A stretch of DNA of 64,000 nucleotides, from NCBI GenBank assembly GCA_963758085.1, contig CAVWUB010000004.1, positions 744,001-808,000 of the forward strand, read 5' to 3'. Under the pieces are notes generated by a model. That model was not told the DNA's origin. It searched no databases and saw nothing but the letters and a program-made list of their open reading frames with translations. Of this stretch, positions 46,206-54,900 are shown in pieces. The DNA comes from UBA6163 sp963758085. GTDB lineage: Bacteria > Planctomycetota > Planctomycetia > Pirellulales > Pirellulaceae. Positions within the stretch are counted from its first letter, which is position 1. The number at the start of each line of letters is the position of its first letter. The position numbers and the translations under genes are program-made.

Positions 46206-47253
46206 CGGTGACCTCGCCTTTGCTGATGCTCGTCAGCGCCGCGAACAGCTCGCGATCGACCGACTCGGAAACAAACCGCACCGCCGCGTCGCCCATCAGC
46301 AGTTGAGCGCCGCCGGGGTGCTCGGATTGCATCTGACAAACGTGCAGCGTGGGGAAGTTCGGCGGATGAATGATCACGTTGCCAAACACATCAAGCTCGC
46401 CGCCCGAGGGCCCGCTGTGGACGAACAGCAGCGCCGCGGCCGACTCCGGTGCGTTCTCGGGCGAGGAAACCTTGGGATGAGCGAACGCACCGGGAACGAT
46501 CCCGACCCAAGTCTTGTCGCTCAGCCGCGACGTGTGCTCGCCGGCGAGCACCGTGGTCGATAGACCGTCGGTGATGTCAGCGAAGCGAGTTTTGGAGTTT
46601 CGATAAAATGGCCCGTCAGCGATGCGGCTGACATCGCCCTGAAATCCGCCCGCTGGACCTGACCGCTCGCCCCAACATTCTTCCTGGCCGTGGCTGGCGA
46701 CGTAGTGCGTGCGCCCTAGGCGGACCGCTCCACCGCGTTTGCGCAGCTCGGCCCCACCCTCGTCAACCGCTGTGAACGCATCATCGCCGCCGGTCGCCGA
46801 CGGGCAGAGGAAGCTGGCCAGCGTCAGCTCTCGTGTCGCCGCGAAGCGAGGTTCCCACAGGGGTGAGCCAAAATCGCAGGCCTCGTAAACCGCTTGCTGT
46901 TCCAGAAACGGCAAGATCGCCGCCGACCAGGCCCAGCCAGCCGATGCATCCCAGGTCACCGCATCGAAGTCCTCGGCCGGCAGCGCGGTGATTTGGTCGT
47001 AGCGATCAAAGTTCTGGTAGCCAGCTGGCAATCGTTTGTAAGCCGATTCGTAGTTGTGCAGTGCCAACCCGATCTGCTTGAGCTTGACCGAGCAGCTCAT
47101 CCGCCGCGATGCCTCGCGGGCTGATTGCACCGCCGGCAGCAGCAGGCCAACTAATACGCCAATGATCGCGATTACGACCAACAATTCGACCAGCGTGAAT
47201 GCGGTCCGCCGCCACGCTTCAGCAGCTGTTTCCGTCGGATGATGAATTCGCAT
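46195..47253 (-). CDS. DUF1559 domain protein with prepilin-type N-terminus
   Basis: A 352-residue member of a family strongly expanded in planctomycetes. The type IV pilin-like cleavage/methylation signal is complete (RRTAFTLVELLVVIAIIGVLVGLLLPAVQ, residues about 15-43), followed by ASRRMSCSVKLKQIGLALHNYESAYKRLPAG. The characteristic C-terminal H-x-GG-x-x-x-L-x-x-D-x-x-V block reads EHPGGAQLLMGDAAVRFV. Function is unknown beyond presumed pseudopilin-like assembly. Two palindromes upstream (47315-47330 and 47339-47354) may regulate it. Confidence 0.93.
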   Translation of the reverse strand: MRIHHPTETAAEAWRRTAFTLVELLVVIAIIGVLVGLLLPAVQSAREASRRMSCSVKLKQIGLALHNYESAYKRLPAGYQNFDRYDQITALPAEDFDAVTWDASAGWAWSAAILPFLEQQAVYEACDFGSPLWEPRFAATRELTLASFLCPSATGGDDAFTAVDEGGAELRKRGGAVRLGRTHYVASHGQEECWGERSGPAGGFQGDVSRIADGPFYRNSKTRFADITDGLSTTVLAGEHTSRLSDKTWVGIVPGAFAHPKVSSPENAPESAAALLFVHSGPSGGELDVFGNVIIHPPNFPTLHVCQMQSEHPGGAQLLMGDAAVRFVSESVDRELFAALTSISKGEVTDEY

Positions 47254-47314
47254 AGCGATTCCGGTGGCTCCACTTCAAAACCGCAGTCGGCTCGGCAGCA
47301 CGCCAATCGGCAAC

Positions 47315-47354
47315 CGTAGCCACTGCTACGGATTGAAATGTAGCAATGGCTACA
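47315..47354. promoter_or_regulatory. Two 16-bp palindromes, possible operator pair
   Basis: CGTAGC-CACT-GCTACG (47315-47330) and TGTAGC-AATG-GCTACA (47339-47354) share the core GTAGC-N4-GCTAC and are 24 bp apart centre to centre. They lie about 60-100 bp upstream of the DUF1559 start codon. The regular spacing suggests a dimeric regulator binding twice; the regulator is unknown. Hairpin formation in RNA is the alternative. Confidence 0.45.
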
Positions 47355-47395
47355 AATCTGTCAATGCACGTTTTTCAGTTAGCGTCAGCGACGCA

Positions 47396-47523
47396 GGGTG
47401 GCACGTCCCTGAGGAACGAAGGGCGTGATGGGGAGAACCGCAGGGCAACCATGGAATGGCTCATCGGCTCGGCATCTGCTTCCGGCGCCCACGCCCATCG
47501 CTGAGGCTCTGGGCGTGCCACCC
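47396..47523. repeat. Interspersed inverted-repeat element, family A, copy 5
   Basis: The cleanest copy in direct orientation: GGGTGGCACGTCCCTGAGG at the left and GGGCGTGCCACCC at the right, 128 bp in total. It lies just downstream of the PQQ-propeller gene and upstream of the DUF1559 gene. Confidence 0.9.
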
Positions 47524-47553
47524 AAAGGTTCTCACGCCGCCTTGTAGCGGATC

Positions 47554-48921
47554 TTAGTGAGCGTCGATGCGGTAGAGCGCCGAGCGGGTGCGGACCAACA
47601 GCGAATCGGGCAGCGGAACCGGTGAGGCCATGCAGCCGTCATCCAGTCGGTTCTCGGCCACCAGCTCGAACTCACGCCCTTGGCGGGTGACGTAGCAGGT
47701 GCCGTCATGATCAAACCAGTACACGACCCCGTTGCCGCCCAGCGGCGAAGCGCTGAACTCGCCACCAAACCGCTGCGTCCAAAGGGCCTCACCGCTCTGA
47801 GCATCGATGCACGAAGCCACGCCGGCATCGTGGACGTTGTAGATCAGACCGTCGTGCAACAGCGGCGTCGGCTTACTGCCGATCCCTTTAGCGGCCTCCC
47901 AGAGGAGATGCGTGTCGGTGATGTCGCCGTTGCCGCGTGGGTCGACCGCGATCAGGTGCGACTTCCCGAAACCGGTCGAGATGTACACCCTCTGGCCGTC
48001 AAACAGCGGCTGGCCCGTGGCCGAAAATTGGTCGTAGAGCACTCGCCAGATTTCCTCACCTGTATCGGGCCGGTAAGCGATCGTCGCCTTGCTGGTGGGG
48101 CTAATCAGCTGCGACTGGCCATCGACGTCGATCAGCTTCGATGTGCTGTAGGCCTTCATCTGATCGCCGTTGTCGGTGCCGTAGTCGATGTCGCGATCGC
48201 GTCGCCACAGGGTATCACCGGTATCGGCTGAGAGCGCGACGATGTACTGCAGATCGAAACCGTCGAAGTGGATAAACAGGCGGCCCTGGTCGTCCAACAG
48301 CGGCGAGCTGCCGGGACCGCGATAGTGGGCGCAGGGCAGATCGCGTCGCTGCCAGATCACGTCGCCGGTTTGCAGATCCAAGCAGGCGGTGCCGTAGCTG
48401 CCAAAGTGCACCCAGGCCCGCTGGCCGTCGGTCACTGGGCTGGGCGAGGCATAGCTGTTCATCAGATGCGCTTCTTCGACCTCTGCATTTTCGAAGATTC
48501 GCTTGCGCCAGCGGACCTTGCCGTTTTCCAAATCGACGGCCAGAGCGAACATCTCGCGTCCATCCTCGGTCGCTTCGGTCAACACGGCGGTGTCTCCCCA
48601 GACCGCCGGCGATGACCAGCCGCGCAACTGAGTCGGCAGCTTCCAGCGGATGTTTTCCGTTTCGCTCCAGCGGACTGGCAGCCGGGCGTCGCCTGGCGCC
48701 TTCGCATCGTGATCGCCTCCGCGGAACTGCGGCCAGCGATAGACGTCCTGATCCGCGGCTTGACCTTGATCCGCGCTCGCGGCCGCAGGGGCTACCAGTG
48801 GATCGGGCTGGCCCTGCGCCATTTGCACCGGGCCAGCGATGGTGGCCAGCAGGCCGATCGTGCAAGCCAACTGGCGGGGCAGATCCAACAGTGACGCAGC
48901 AGCGGCGAGAGGTTTGATCAT
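47554..48921 (-). CDS. PQQ-like beta-propeller repeat protein
   Basis: A 455-residue secreted protein from the ATG at 48921 (GTG at 48924 possible). After a signal-peptide-like N-terminus and an Ala-rich stretch come repeated propeller blades, each with a Trp-docking (A)x(D)xxxGxxxW pattern: ALAVDLENGKVRWR, ACLDLQTGDVIWQ, ALSADTGDTLWRR, YRPDTGEEIWR and DAQSGEALWT. No catalytic dehydrogenase residues are evident, so it is probably a scaffold or ligand-binding propeller rather than a PQQ enzyme. It diverges from the P-II gene. Confidence 0.9.
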   Translation of the reverse strand: MIKPLAAAASLLDLPRQLACTIGLLATIAGPVQMAQGQPDPLVAPAAASADQGQAADQDVYRWPQFRGGDHDAKAPGDARLPVRWSETENIRWKLPTQLRGWSSPAVWGDTAVLTEATEDGREMFALAVDLENGKVRWRKRIFENAEVEEAHLMNSYASPSPVTDGQRAWVHFGSYGTACLDLQTGDVIWQRRDLPCAHYRGPGSSPLLDDQGRLFIHFDGFDLQYIVALSADTGDTLWRRDRDIDYGTDNGDQMKAYSTSKLIDVDGQSQLISPTSKATIAYRPDTGEEIWRVLYDQFSATGQPLFDGQRVYISTGFGKSHLIAVDPRGNGDITDTHLLWEAAKGIGSKPTPLLHDGLIYNVHDAGVASCIDAQSGEALWTQRFGGEFSASPLGGNGVVYWFDHDGTCYVTRQGREFELVAENRLDDGCMASPVPLPDSLLVRTRSALYRIDAH

Positions 48922-49049
48922 CACTTCGGCATTATCCGGCGGAGGGTAAGCTCGCCGGGGCAGTCATCACAGCCGTGTCTGCCAGGCGAGGGCGAGAGCG
49001 GCTAGTATAAGTGACTGTCCAGTGCTTTGGCCGTTGGGAATGCATTGCC

Positions 49050-49352
49050 GTGAAACAAATCGTGACCATTGTTCGTCCGCACCTGGCCGAGGGCATTTTG
49101 GCCAGTCTCAAACGCGCTCCGGTCGAAGCGATCAGCGTCATGGAAACCAAGGGCTTTGGGCGGCAAAAGAGTTATCTGGACCAGTACCGCGAAAGCGAGT
49201 TCAGCGAGGCGTTCCTGCCCAAGGTTGAAATCACGCTGTACATCGAAGACTCGCGCGTCGAGGAGATGCTGCAAAAGCTCGTGACCCTCGCCCGCAGCGG
49301 CCGTATGGGTGACGGCAAAATCTTCGTCCTGCCGGTGCTCAGCTATCTGTAG
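49050..49352 (+). CDS. P-II family nitrogen regulatory protein, T-loop Phe51 variant
   Basis: PII proteins bind ATP/ADP and 2-oxoglutarate and signal nitrogen status by contact through the T-loop. The GTG at 49050 gives 100 aa (MKQIVTIVRPHLAEGIL). METKGFGRQKS is the family signature, and SGRMGDGKIFVLPV matches the B-loop and following strand. Aligned to E. coli GlnB, Tyr46 is kept, but the uridylylated Tyr51 is Phe (RESEF instead of RGAEY). The C-terminal dozen residues (RIRTGEEDDAAI in GlnB) are absent. No amtB or glnA is adjacent. Control by uridylylation at residue 51 is therefore impossible. Confidence 0.88.
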   Translation: MKQIVTIVRPHLAEGILASLKRAPVEAISVMETKGFGRQKSYLDQYRESEFSEAFLPKVEITLYIEDSRVEEMLQKLVTLARSGRMGDGKIFVLPVLSYL

Positions 49353-49407
49353 GCAGTGGGCGTTTTCTGAGATCTATGCGGGCACGACTCGATCCAAGGG
49401 CTCCGCA

Positions 49408-49612
49408 GGGCCGCAGGCCCGGTACGTCCTCTGCCGGGTCCCGTGAGGGCCCGGTAACAGCGCCGCGAACGGCTCTAGGCCCGCAGGGCCGACACACCCT
49501 CGCCAAATTTCCACGCTTATGTCGGCCCTGCGGGCCTAGAGCGTCCTAGCTCCTGCTCCAAACCGGAGCCTGACGACTCCGGCATTAGATATACCGGCCC
49601 TCCGGGCCTGAG
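49408..49612. repeat. Interspersed GC-rich palindromic repeat, family B, copy 2
   Basis: Contains GGGCCGCAGGCCC, CCGTGAGGGCCCGGTAACAG, TAGGCCCGCAGGGCC, CGGCCCTGCGGGCC and GGAGCCTGACGACTCCGG in order, the same order as in 56474-56680. It lies in the 567-bp spacer before the BBP7 gene; the rest of that spacer (to 49919) shows no gene. Confidence 0.85.
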
Positions 49613-49919
49613 CGGGATTCGTGGAATGAGGCCAAGTACCGCCATACCTGCTACCGCCCGTGCTCCGACTGCACCGCACCGGCGGACTCTACCGATTGGG
49701 CGGTTTTCCGTCGCTGCGGCAACTTATGCGGATTTTTCCGATTTTGCGGGAAGTTTGTCAAACTTTGCCGGTCGTAGTGGCCGATGACTAGGTTAGCCAA
49801 GAAAAACCGCGACGTGATCGCGACTTTTCCTGGTCTGGGGGGAGAAACCGAGTCTCGAACGGGAAGACCAACCGATTGGTCACTCCCATTGTCATTTCAC
49901 CTGCTTGTGGTGCACGACC

Positions 49920-51548
49920 GTGTTTTTCCGAAAATTCGCTAGCTTTTGTCTGCTGGCCACTGCGGCCATGAACAGCGCTTCGTCCGCAACCGCTCAGCAG
50001 AGCGCTCGCGGAGGAGTCTATCCGGCCGGAGCCCGCAGCGAGCAAGCCGCTCGTGCTCGTTGGCAGCCGGTTCGAACCGTCCAGGCCACCGAGGAACTGC
50101 CAACGCCACCGACTGATAACGGCGCTCAGCCGCGGCCGCAATCGCAGTCTCGCCGGCCCGCCAACTCGGCCCCACTGGTCGACATGAACGGCCACAGCGG
50201 GGTGCCGATGCAGGATGCCCACGGCCGCTCGGTGATGCAGTCGCGGCCCGAGATCTACCACGAACCGCTCGACGGTGAGATCATCTACGAAGGTGCTCCA
50301 CTGGGCCAGTACAGCGAGTTTGGTGGCTACAGCGAGTTCAGCGGCCACGAGGGTCACTCGTGCGATGGCAGCTGTGACGGCGGCTGTGACTCGATGTCCG
50401 GCAGCTGTGGCCCCGCCGGCTGTGGCCCGTGTGTGAGCGATGCCTGGCGGCCATGTCTCACCCTCTGCTGGCCCCAAGACGGCTGGGTGTCATTCGAATA
50501 TTTGAATTGGTACCAGCGCGGCATGGACGTACCGGCGTTGGCTACCACCAGCACCGGACCATTGCCAAGTCGCAATCAGGCCGGCGTGTTGGGCGGTCCG
50601 ACGCGAGTGCTGTTCGGCGGTGATGAAATGCTCGACGGCGGGTTCTCCGGCGGCCGCTTTCAGGTTGGATTGTGGTTGGATCGCTGCCACACCTGGGCGG
50701 CGGTCGGTGAGTTTTTTGAACTCAACAGCGAGTCCGAATCGTTCTCGGGTAATACCAACGGCTTTCCCGTACTCGCTCGCCCGTTCTTCAACATCCTCAC
50801 TGGTGCGGAAGATTCGCAGATCGTCTCCTATCCGAACTTTGCAACCGGCAGCCTGAGTGCCGAAGTGACCAGTGAGTTGGTCGGTGGCGGGTTCCACTTG
50901 CGTCGGCAAACCAACAGCAACACCGGTTGTGGCCGCGGGCTGTTGTGCGATGGCTGCGGCACCTACCACAGCCGCACCGAAGCGCTGTTCGGGTACCGCT
51001 ATGTGCAACTGGAAGAGTCGATTGGCGTCACCGAGAACCTTGTCGGGACGACGGCGGGTGAAAGCTTCCGCATCCATGACAGTTTCCGCACGATGAATCA
51101 GTTCAACGGGTTCGACATGGGGATGGCCTACAACCGCCAACGCGGCTGTTGGTCGACGGACCTGTTGGTCAAGCTGGCGATCGGCAACACCCGGCAGCGG
51201 GTCGACATCAATGGCACCACGTCGATCGCCGGAGGGGCAGCTCAGACCGGCGGTCTGCTCGCTCAGTCGACGAACATCGGCAGCTACTCGCGGGATCAGT
51301 TCAGCGTGCTGCCTGAGTTGGGGGCGAATGTCGGCTACCAGCTGACGCACAACCTGCAACTGAAGGTCGGCTACACGCTGATCTACTGGTCGAGCGTGGT
51401 TCGCCCTGGCGATCACATTGACCGCGACGTCAATCCGAACCTGTTTCCTCCCGCCGTGGTCGGCGGTGCTGCTAGGCCGCACTTCGACTTCGACGAGTCG
51501 AACTACTGGGTCCAGGGCGTGAACCTCGGGGCGGTCTACACCTGGTAA
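49920..51548 (+). CDS. BBP7 family outer-membrane beta-barrel protein
   Basis: A 542-residue predicted outer-membrane protein. The GTG at 49920 gives a signal peptide (FFRKFASFCLLATAAMNSASS); a TTG at 49905 is the alternative. After a Pro/Gln-rich linker there is a Cys/Gly-rich stretch (SCDGSCDGGCDSMSGSCGP and GCGPC, about residues 148-172). The barrel follows, with alternating aromatic strands, conserved FGYRYVQLEE and VGYTLIYWSSVVRPGDHIDR, and an aromatic end (LGAVYTW). This architecture is the planctomycete BBP7 family. Function is structural or transport; unknown. Confidence 0.85.
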   Translation: MFFRKFASFCLLATAAMNSASSATAQQSARGGVYPAGARSEQAARARWQPVRTVQATEELPTPPTDNGAQPRPQSQSRRPANSAPLVDMNGHSGVPMQDAHGRSVMQSRPEIYHEPLDGEIIYEGAPLGQYSEFGGYSEFSGHEGHSCDGSCDGGCDSMSGSCGPAGCGPCVSDAWRPCLTLCWPQDGWVSFEYLNWYQRGMDVPALATTSTGPLPSRNQAGVLGGPTRVLFGGDEMLDGGFSGGRFQVGLWLDRCHTWAAVGEFFELNSESESFSGNTNGFPVLARPFFNILTGAEDSQIVSYPNFATGSLSAEVTSELVGGGFHLRRQTNSNTGCGRGLLCDGCGTYHSRTEALFGYRYVQLEESIGVTENLVGTTAGESFRIHDSFRTMNQFNGFDMGMAYNRQRGCWSTDLLVKLAIGNTRQRVDINGTTSIAGGAAQTGGLLAQSTNIGSYSRDQFSVLPELGANVGYQLTHNLQLKVGYTLIYWSSVVRPGDHIDRDVNPNLFPPAVVGGAARPHFDFDESNYWVQGVNLGAVYTW

Positions 51549-51570
51549 ACCGACGCAGTGGGGGAAGGCA

Positions 51571-51808
51571 GCGGGAGCCGGTGGAAGTCGGGAGCTGGTG
51601 GAAAGGCTGAGGTCTGGGAGCCGGTGGAAACGTGGGGCCGGTGGAAAGGCTGAGGTCTGGGAGCCGGTGGAAACGTGGGGCCGGTGGAAGGCTACGAGAT
51701 CGGGAGCCGGTGGAAAATCGGGAGCTGGTGGAAGGCTGTGGTCTGGGAGCCGGTGGAAATGTGGGGCCGGTGGAATGGCTACGAGATCGGGAGCCGGTGG
51801 ATGTGGGG
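51571..51808. repeat. Tandem repeat tract based on GGGAGCCGGTGGAA
   Basis: About a dozen imperfect units of 14-18 bp (GGGAGCCGGTGGAA, GTGGGGCCGGTGGAA, GGGAGCTGGTGGAA). They are organised into higher-order units of about 50 bp, of which two adjacent ones are nearly identical (51618-51717). It lies between the BBP7 and SdrD-like genes. The rest of the spacer, 51809-51983, has no gene. Confidence 0.88.
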
Positions 51809-51983
51809 CTAAGCGAGCTGCGTGCCGTGATGACCCAAGCGGTTTTGGCCCGAGGCAAAACGCTAGCGGCGGCGGATTGTCGCCAAGAACTCTGTTGATG
51901 ATCGTGGCGATCATCCGATGAACGGTAACGGCAGGTGCGCTTTGAGTGCCGCTGCTTACGAATCTTCTGCGTGGAATCAAGCG

Positions 51984-54900
51984 ATGTTTCGATCTCTACT
52001 TCAACGACTTGCTCCGTCCATCCCCGCAAAGCGTCGCAAGCCGATCCGCAGACGGCTGGGCGTCGAAACATTGGCCAAGCGAGAACTGCTGGCCGCCGAC
52101 CTCGGTTCGGTTGCTGGCACCGTCTACATCGACCTGGCCGGCGACGGCCTGACCGCTGATGATACACGGCTGGAAGCGGTGGAAGTCAGGCTCTATCGCG
52201 ACGGCGGCGACGGTGTCTTTGGCGGCGATGACACGTTGGTCGACGAAGTCTTTTCGGCGCCACTGAGCAGCGAGACTCCCGGTGAGTTCGTGTTCCGAGG
52301 ACTTAGCCCTGGCCTGTATTTTGTGGAACAGGACGCGGCGACGACGCCTGACGGTTTGTTTGTTCCCGATCCGGTTGCGGTCACGGTTGTCAATGACGAA
52401 GGCCAGCGCGTCCAAACGATCGATGCGTTTGACCAGACGCCGCTCAATCTCAATGCCACGGAAGATAATCCATATCTCACCGACATCAGCATCGCTCCGG
52501 ACGCAATCGGCGGAGTCCGCAAAGCAGAGCTCACGCATCTGTCGGGCCCCTCAAGCGTGCAGATGTTTGTCGACGTCATCAATTCGGAGTTTGCCCTCAG
52601 CTCCACAGTCGGTACCTTCGGCCTGGGCGTGGTGCGCTATGACGGAAACGACAGCAGCATCGAGCTCGACCCAGAGGGCCTCGGTGGCGCCGATTTGAGC
52701 GCGAGTGATCCGCTGGCCGGGATCGTGCTCGAAATCTTTACCGATCATCTCGGCAACTCGTTCGATCTGAACATCTACAGCGACGCCGACAACTATTCGA
52801 CGATCAACGTTCCTTACCCGGCTGAGTCGCTCAACAACGTCTTCCGGCTGTTCGTGCCGTTCACTGAGTTTGTGCAAGGCGCCGGGGCCAGCGGCGAAGC
52901 CGACTTCACCGACGTCGGCGCAATCGAGCTGGCGCTTCAGAACGCGCCGAACCAAGATGTCCGCGTCACCATCTTCGAAACGCGGCAATCATCCGAAGCG
53001 GTCGTGGCTGACCTGCAGAACCTCCAGCCGATCACGCTTGGCAATCAGGTGTTCCTCGACCAGAACAATAACGGCCTGTTCGACTCGGCCACCGAGTCGG
53101 GGATCGCTGGCGTGGACATCGAGCTGTACCGGCTCACCGCGCTGGGTGACGTCGTCGATCCGCTGACACAAACGCCGATCGCCACCACGACGACCGATGC
53201 CAATGGGATCTATCAATTCACCGATCTCGAACCCGGCTTCTACGCCGCCGTGATTCCGGGGCGGGAGTTCGATGCAGCGGACGGCTCCGCCGGCGCCGGA
53301 ACGTTGGTCGGGTTCACCGTCAGCGATCCCGCGGTACCGACCGCTGGTGCCAATGCCGGGATCGACAACGACGCCGATGGCCGCGAGGTCGCTGGCCAAC
53401 TGTTCGTGATCACCGAAACGTTCCAGCTGGTCTCCAGCGGTGATCCCAGCCAAACCGTCACGGTCAACAATACCGTCGACTTCGGGTTTGTTGGCAGTGC
53501 GGACCTGGAGATCGAGAAGACGTTCGTGTCGCTGGACGTCAGCGGCAGTGCGCGGACGGCGACCTTCCGCATCGATGTGACCAACAACGGTCTGCAAGAT
53601 GCGACTGGAATTGTGGTGGTCGACACCTTGCCGGCCGGGCTGACGTTCAACTCCATCGGCACGGTTGCCGATCCGAGCGTTCCTCCCACGGGAGTGACCA
53701 ACACCAGCGTCGACGGCAACACGGTCACGCTGGACCTGATCGATCTGAGCAACGGCGAAAGCTTGTCATTCTTGATCATCGTCGATGTTGCCGATGGCGC
53801 TACCGGTGACCGCGTCAACACGGCGACGGTCAGCGGCGATCAGGGCGATGCTGTACCGGATAACAACACCAGCACTGCCACGGTAACGCTGCCCGCAACG
53901 GACTTGGCAATCGTCAAAACGGCGGAGACTCCTACGGGCGGACCGATCGCTCCGGGTAGCTTGACCAGCGGCGATACCTTCGTCTACCGTTTGGTCGTCA
54001 GCAATTCCGGCCCGGATGGCGCCACCGGTGTGTCGGTCATCGACACCTTGCCCGCTGACGTGACCTTCGTCAATGCCACGATCAACGGCGGGGCGGCCGG
54101 TGAGGGAATCGCTTTTGATTCCGCCACACGAACCCTCACCGCCACGATCGGCAACATCGCCAGCGGCGGCAACGCGGTCGTGCTGATCACCGCCACGGTC
54201 AACCCCGGCGCCTCCACATCGTTCAGCAACACGGCCACGGTCAGCAACTCGCCGTCCACCGATCCGGACCCGAGCAACAACACGGCTACCGTGGAAACGT
54301 CGCTGGCCAACGAGGTCGATTTGGCGGTGCAAAAGTCCGTCGTCGGTCAGGCCACGCCGGCGCTCGGTGGCACGGTCACCTATCAGATCACGGTGACCAA
54401 CACCGCCGGCTCCGCCAACGCACGCGGCTTTACCGTGACCGACACGCTACCAGCCGGATTGACGCTCGTCGCCGGCAGCTTCGATGACGAGGACAGCGGT
54501 GTGACGCTCAGCGCCACCGGCCAAGCACTGACCTTCACCGGTGTGCCTCTGGCTCCTGGAGAGTCGGTGACGTTCTCCTTCGCCGCTGCGATCGCACAGA
54601 CTGCCGCCGCCTCGCTGACCAATACAGCCGTTGTCGCTGTCTTCGACGATGGCGTGAGCGCCGATGTCGACAGCAACCTCGACAACAACGAAGATGATGA
54701 AACGATCACGCCGACCCGCCAGATCGACCTGGTTGTGACCAAGGATGACGGCATCGCGGCCGGTGAGTTCGCCACGCCCGGTGAACAGATCATCTATGAA
54801 ATCATCGTCACCAACACCGGCGTCAGCGACGCGGTCAACGTCAACGTCACCGATACGCTTCCCGCCGGCGTGATCGCAACGTCGATCACTGTCGACGGCA

